Shown here: positions 34,954 to 37,571 of the stretch, piece by piece
Layout of the letters: each line of letters opens with the position of its first letter
How positions within the stretch are numbered: position 1 is the stretch's first letter
Assembly (NCBI GenBank): GCA_051453625.1
Contig: JBOZIK010000001.1
Coordinates: 28,661,090 to 28,698,660, forward strand
Reading direction: 5' to 3'
Length of the DNA stretch: 37,571 bases
Source: Welwitschia mirabilis
Lineage: Eukaryota; Gnetophyta; Gnetopsida; Welwitschiales
Translations under genes and position numbers: made by a program
Notes under the pieces: generated by a model
Told to the model about the DNA's origin: nothing
Databases searched by the model: none
What the model saw: the letters and a program-made list of their open reading frames with translations, nothing else

Positions 34954-35204
34954 GTCGTCCCCACCACATAGGGCATGATAAAGAAGATGAAGGCATTCAA
35001 TGTAGGCTTATGCAGGCTAACTTGGTGAGGCTAATGTGGCATGTTGATGTGGTTGTCATGGTGTGCATCATCCCCATAACATAGGATACAACATAGCCAT
35101 TAATGTGAGAATTTGAATTCCAATGAATTTCTAATATAGTGGGCTGTGATTGGATGATGAAGCGGTGGTATGTCATATGTCATCCCCATAATTATAGTAA
35201 TGTG
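34954..35204. repeat. three hairpin modules in U3 of the 3' LTR, ~112 bp apart
   Basis: Modules start at 34954 (GTCGTCC ... GGGCATGAT), 35066 (CATCATCC ... GGATACAACA) and 35179 (GTCATCC ... TAATGTGAT). Spacings are 112 and 113 bp, the same as in the 5' LTR. The arms are variably worn, and the central ATAACATA or similar is recognisable in the first two. Confidence 0.65.
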
Positions 35205-35312
35205 ATAGTGCCATAACTTCTTCTTAATTAAGTTAATTAAGATCTAATTTATGCCTAATAACATCTCTTCACTTATACCAATCTCCCTGACCCATAACCA
35301 CCCTAGGAAAGC

Positions 35313-35320
35313 TATAAAAA
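35313..35320 (+). promoter_or_regulatory. TATA box of the 3' LTR
   Basis: TATAAAAA in the context GGAAAGCTATAAAAACCTCC, aligned with the 5' LTR TATA box and about 110 bp downstream of the third hairpin module. Confidence 0.7.
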
Positions 35321-35896
35321 CCTCCATTTAGCATCATTTAGTCATTGTTTTGGTATTGAAGGATTGGTGACAAAGGCATCAAGGGTCCATTTTGGCATAG
35401 GAGAGATTGTTCTTGATGATTAGGTTGTGCTTCTGACATTAAGGAGTTACTACCTTGCTGAGGTATTGTAAGACATTCCATTCAATTAATAAAATGTCTT
35501 TCTTATTCAAATATTATGATTTCTCTTATGGTTTATGTTAAAGTTTGATTAATGCTATTTTCTTATATTAATACTAAATTAGAAATAGGCCACAAGGGTT
35601 GAGTTGGGTAATAAAAACTCAGAAATTTGGTTATCATAGGCTTGCATTTCATCTCTCTTTCATAATTTGCATTGCACATTAAAATAGTTGCATTGTCAAT
35701 TTCCCTTTTTGCATTACAAAAACATAAAAATTGATTTAAACATTAGATTAGAATTAAAAGTCTATTCTTTCTTATTTATGTGCTTGATTAGATTGTTGCC
35801 TTACAATCTCTAGATTATGATATTCATTAAGCCTAGTTGCAATTTCTTTGTTTCAAGCATTGATTACTTTTAAAGTGTAATTTAGGACACCAACAA

Positions 35897-36242
35897 AAGA
35901 CTAAAAAATAATCCATGAAATTTGAAATGGAGTTCTCTATAATATTATTAAATATTTCCATTATAGCATGTTGAAAGGTATCTAGGGCATTGCATAAATC
36001 AAAAGGAGTTCTCCTAAAAGCATAAGTATAAAAAGGGGAGATGAAAGTGGTTTTTTGCTTGATTCTCATTTCCAATACATGCTTGGTTATATCCACTATA
36101 ATCATTAAGGAAATGGTAAAATGCATGTTATTATATTCTATTTAAAACTTGATCAAGAAAAGAAAGAGTATAATTATCCTTTTTGATAACTTCATTAAGT
36201 CTATAAAAATCTATGCATACCCTTCACTTACCACCTTTCTTT
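35897..36242 (-). pseudogene. pol: inverted RT fragment of the same retroelement family
   Basis: The minus strand encodes RT blocks homologous to 30372-30720 on the plus strand. They run from PKKGG at the gap edge, through RVCIDF and RLNEVIKKDNY, then TTFISPFYTYAFRRTPFDLCN and the catalytic box F-M-D-Y, to FLVF. The second catalytic Asp is replaced by Tyr, while element 2's own copy lost the first, so the two decayed independently. The fragment stops exactly at the CA that ends the 3' LTR and is cut by an N-gap on the other side. Confidence 0.85.
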
Positions 36243-36342
36243 NNNNNNNNNNNNNNNNNNNNNNNNNNNNNNNNNNNNNNNNNNNNNNNNNNNNNNNNNN
36301 NNNNNNNNNNNNNNNNNNNNNNNNNNNNNNNNNNNNNNNNNN
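36243..36342. other. assembly gap (100 N)
   Basis: A placeholder-length gap between the inverted RT fragment and the second copy of the post-integrase region. The relation and orientation of the two sides are therefore not established by the sequence. Confidence 0.9.
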
Positions 36343-37376
36343 ATCTCTTCATAATCACTTACTTCTGAATCTATTATCTTTAAAGCATTGTGTCATGTAT
36401 ATCTTTCACATTAATTAGTTTGATAATTATCTTGTGTGGATCTTGTTAGATTGGCATCTAAAATAAAAGGGATCAACTTTCTTCATGTTATTTAAATTCA
36501 TTTCTTTCATAATTCAATAGTTAAGTAAAAAATTTTTAAAACCAAATTGCATTCTCTTAAAATTCTTATTGGGTTTAATTCTTTAGCTAAGTCAAGTTAT
36601 TCATCATGGATTCTATGCATTCTACCATTCAATTACTAGCCTTGAAAAATATTGTGAACATGCTATGGCTTAATTTTTTGCATTTCATCTTCAATTCTCA
36701 AATTGTAATGTCTAGTTTTTATGTTTTTATTACCTCATGACCCATTTTTACCTCAAATTTCTACTTTACCTCACATTGATTAAGCTTTCCTAATATCCAT
36801 ATAACTGCTTCACTTCAAATTCTGAATTTATCTTATGCATGTACATTCAAAGAACAGGTCATTCCATATGTTGTTCCCATGACCAAGGCCATGACACTTG
36901 TTACAAGACTGTCATGCCTTATGTCATCTCCACAATAAAGGAGACGAAATCAAATTTCAAGTTTTGGCAAATTCACTACATGATTCATGATCCTTACCCT
37001 CCTCTCAGTCAAAAAACTTGAAGGAACTTCAATTTGGATTAGTTTAAAATAGAGAAATTGGCTAAAACTCTAAAAATTTTTTGGACTTCCTCATTAGACC
37101 CCTTCAAATGCTATTTTTGGTCAATTAGAAAAATTAATCCTTCTTACTAAATCCTTCATAGATCACTGAGCTAGGATCCATGATTTATTTTCAAATTTAA
37201 GCCTAATTTAATAAAAATTTTAAAGCCTACCTTCATCGTATTGGCATTTTCAAAATTTATAATCACAATGTTAAAATTCATAAAAATGAAATTTATGATT
37301 GAAATGCCCTCCATTTTTGAGATCCAACTTCAAAATCTAGGCTCAACTCAAATTAGGAAAGGCTATTGTTTTGACT
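36343..37376 (+). repeat. second copy of the post-integrase region
   Basis: Collinear with 33474 to about 34480. The first ~78 bp differ at only about five positions, while later parts are more diverged. Hairpin modules at 36870 and 36923 correspond to those at 33986 and 34040. Homology fades after about 37376. It belongs to another copy of the same family, with integrase and everything upstream lying beyond the gap or missing. Confidence 0.8.
36870..36948. repeat. two hairpin modules in the right-hand copy
   Basis: 36870-36898 is a worn version of the module at 33986. 36923-36948 pairs GTCATCTCC with GGAGACGAA over most of its length. They are 53 bp apart, against 54 bp in the left-hand copy. 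Confidence 0.6.
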
Positions 37377-37571
37377 TTCATCCCCATGACATATTTTTGC
37401 ACTTGGTTGTTTTATATGGTCATGTCCCCTATCGTCCGCATGACTTGGCAAGTGACACATATGTTATTGCTAAAGTTGTCCCATGACATGATGGATAACA
37501 ACATGATAGATTTTTTTATAAACCCCTCTTTCTCCCTCATTTTCATACCAACTATTATGCCACTTATCTTC
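37377..37571 (+). other. possible LTR (U3) fragment
   Basis: After homology to 34480 ends, there are a half module at 37377, modules at about 37430-37458 and 37475-37499 (GTTGTCC ... GGATAAC), and then TATAAACCCC at 37517. Modules followed by a TATA box and C-rich bases are the layout of U3 in element 2's LTRs. The window ends before this can be confirmed. Confidence 0.35.

Larger units (their letters stand above)
25518..35896 (+). mobile_element. element 2: near full-length Athila-type Ty3/gypsy retrotransposon
   Basis: The order is 5' LTR, tRNA-Asp-type PBS, gag with zinc knuckle, protease, PR-RT linker, RT, RNase H, integrase, a ~1.9 kb post-integrase region, and 3' LTR, in all 10.4 kb. 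This order, the PBS and the size fit the Athila group of plant Metaviridae; the related Tat group is the alternative. All coding parts are broken by stops and frameshifts. The two LTRs differ at 8 of their first 62 positions, so insertion is old or the ends come from different elements. Flanking 5-mers (TCCTT and AAAGA) do not match, so no target-site duplication is visible. Confidence 0.85.
34729..35896 (+). repeat. 3' LTR of element 2
   Basis: A 1168 bp segment beginning TGTTAAGATCCC and ending CACCAACA, collinear with the 5' LTR. In the first 62 positions there are eight differences, seven of them transitions. It keeps the three U3 hairpin modules (34954, 35066, 35179) and the TATA box. 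Its end abuts an inverted RT fragment. Confidence 0.85.

Noticed and set aside
35833-36126. A 97-codon minus-strand ORF as a gene
   Set aside because: Its first three-quarters is RT. The rest reads antisense through the end of the 3' LTR.

Overview
The window looks like a gene-poor, repeat-dominated piece of a large, strongly AT-rich plant nuclear genome. I see no intact cellular gene, no convincing tRNA or rRNA, no CRISPR array and no bacterial signature. What can be recognised is decayed Ty3/gypsy (Metaviridae) LTR-retrotransposon sequence of Athila type. The evidence is gag with a zinc knuckle, aspartic protease, RT, RNase H and a D35E integrase, about 1.2 kb LTRs, and primer-binding sites resembling the 3' end of plant tRNA-Asp. 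Most premature stops and lost catalytic residues are C-to-T or G-to-A changes, as expected for old, methylated, silenced DNA.

Layout. 1-10107: very AT-rich unclassified sequence with two assembly gaps, a TA microsatellite, short perfect hairpins (3374-3430, 3833-3855) and a ~300 bp polypurine tract (4356-4660). 10108-13943: element 1, an Athila-type element truncated after LTR, PBS, gag and protease. 13944-18667 and 20241-25515: two direct copies (A and B) of a ~4.1 kb uncharacterised repeat, each carrying the same nine-unit minisatellite. 18668-20240 lies between them and holds decayed coding sequence that runs into copy B. 25518-35896: element 2, a near full-length 10.4 kb Athila-type element with both LTRs. 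35897-36242: an RT fragment of the same family in inverted orientation, joined directly to the end of the 3' LTR. 36343-37571: a second copy of the element's post-integrase region, then possible LTR-like sequence.

The most unusual signal is a dispersed ~26 bp hairpin-forming module: arms of the GTCRTCC / GGAYGAC type around a conserved CATGACATA-like centre. It recurs about 18 times and I saw it only in the Athila-type elements: U3 of the LTRs, the leader of element 1, and the post-integrase region. In both LTRs of element 2 it occurs three times at ~112 bp spacing, ending ~110-135 bp before a TATA box. I do not recognise it as a named motif.

At least three of the six N-gaps look mis-sized or spurious. 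Two are flanked by the same 59-73 bp sequence on both sides. A third spans about 50 bp in the intact paralogue. After correction, copies A and B have nearly equal length (~4.11 and ~4.17 kb).
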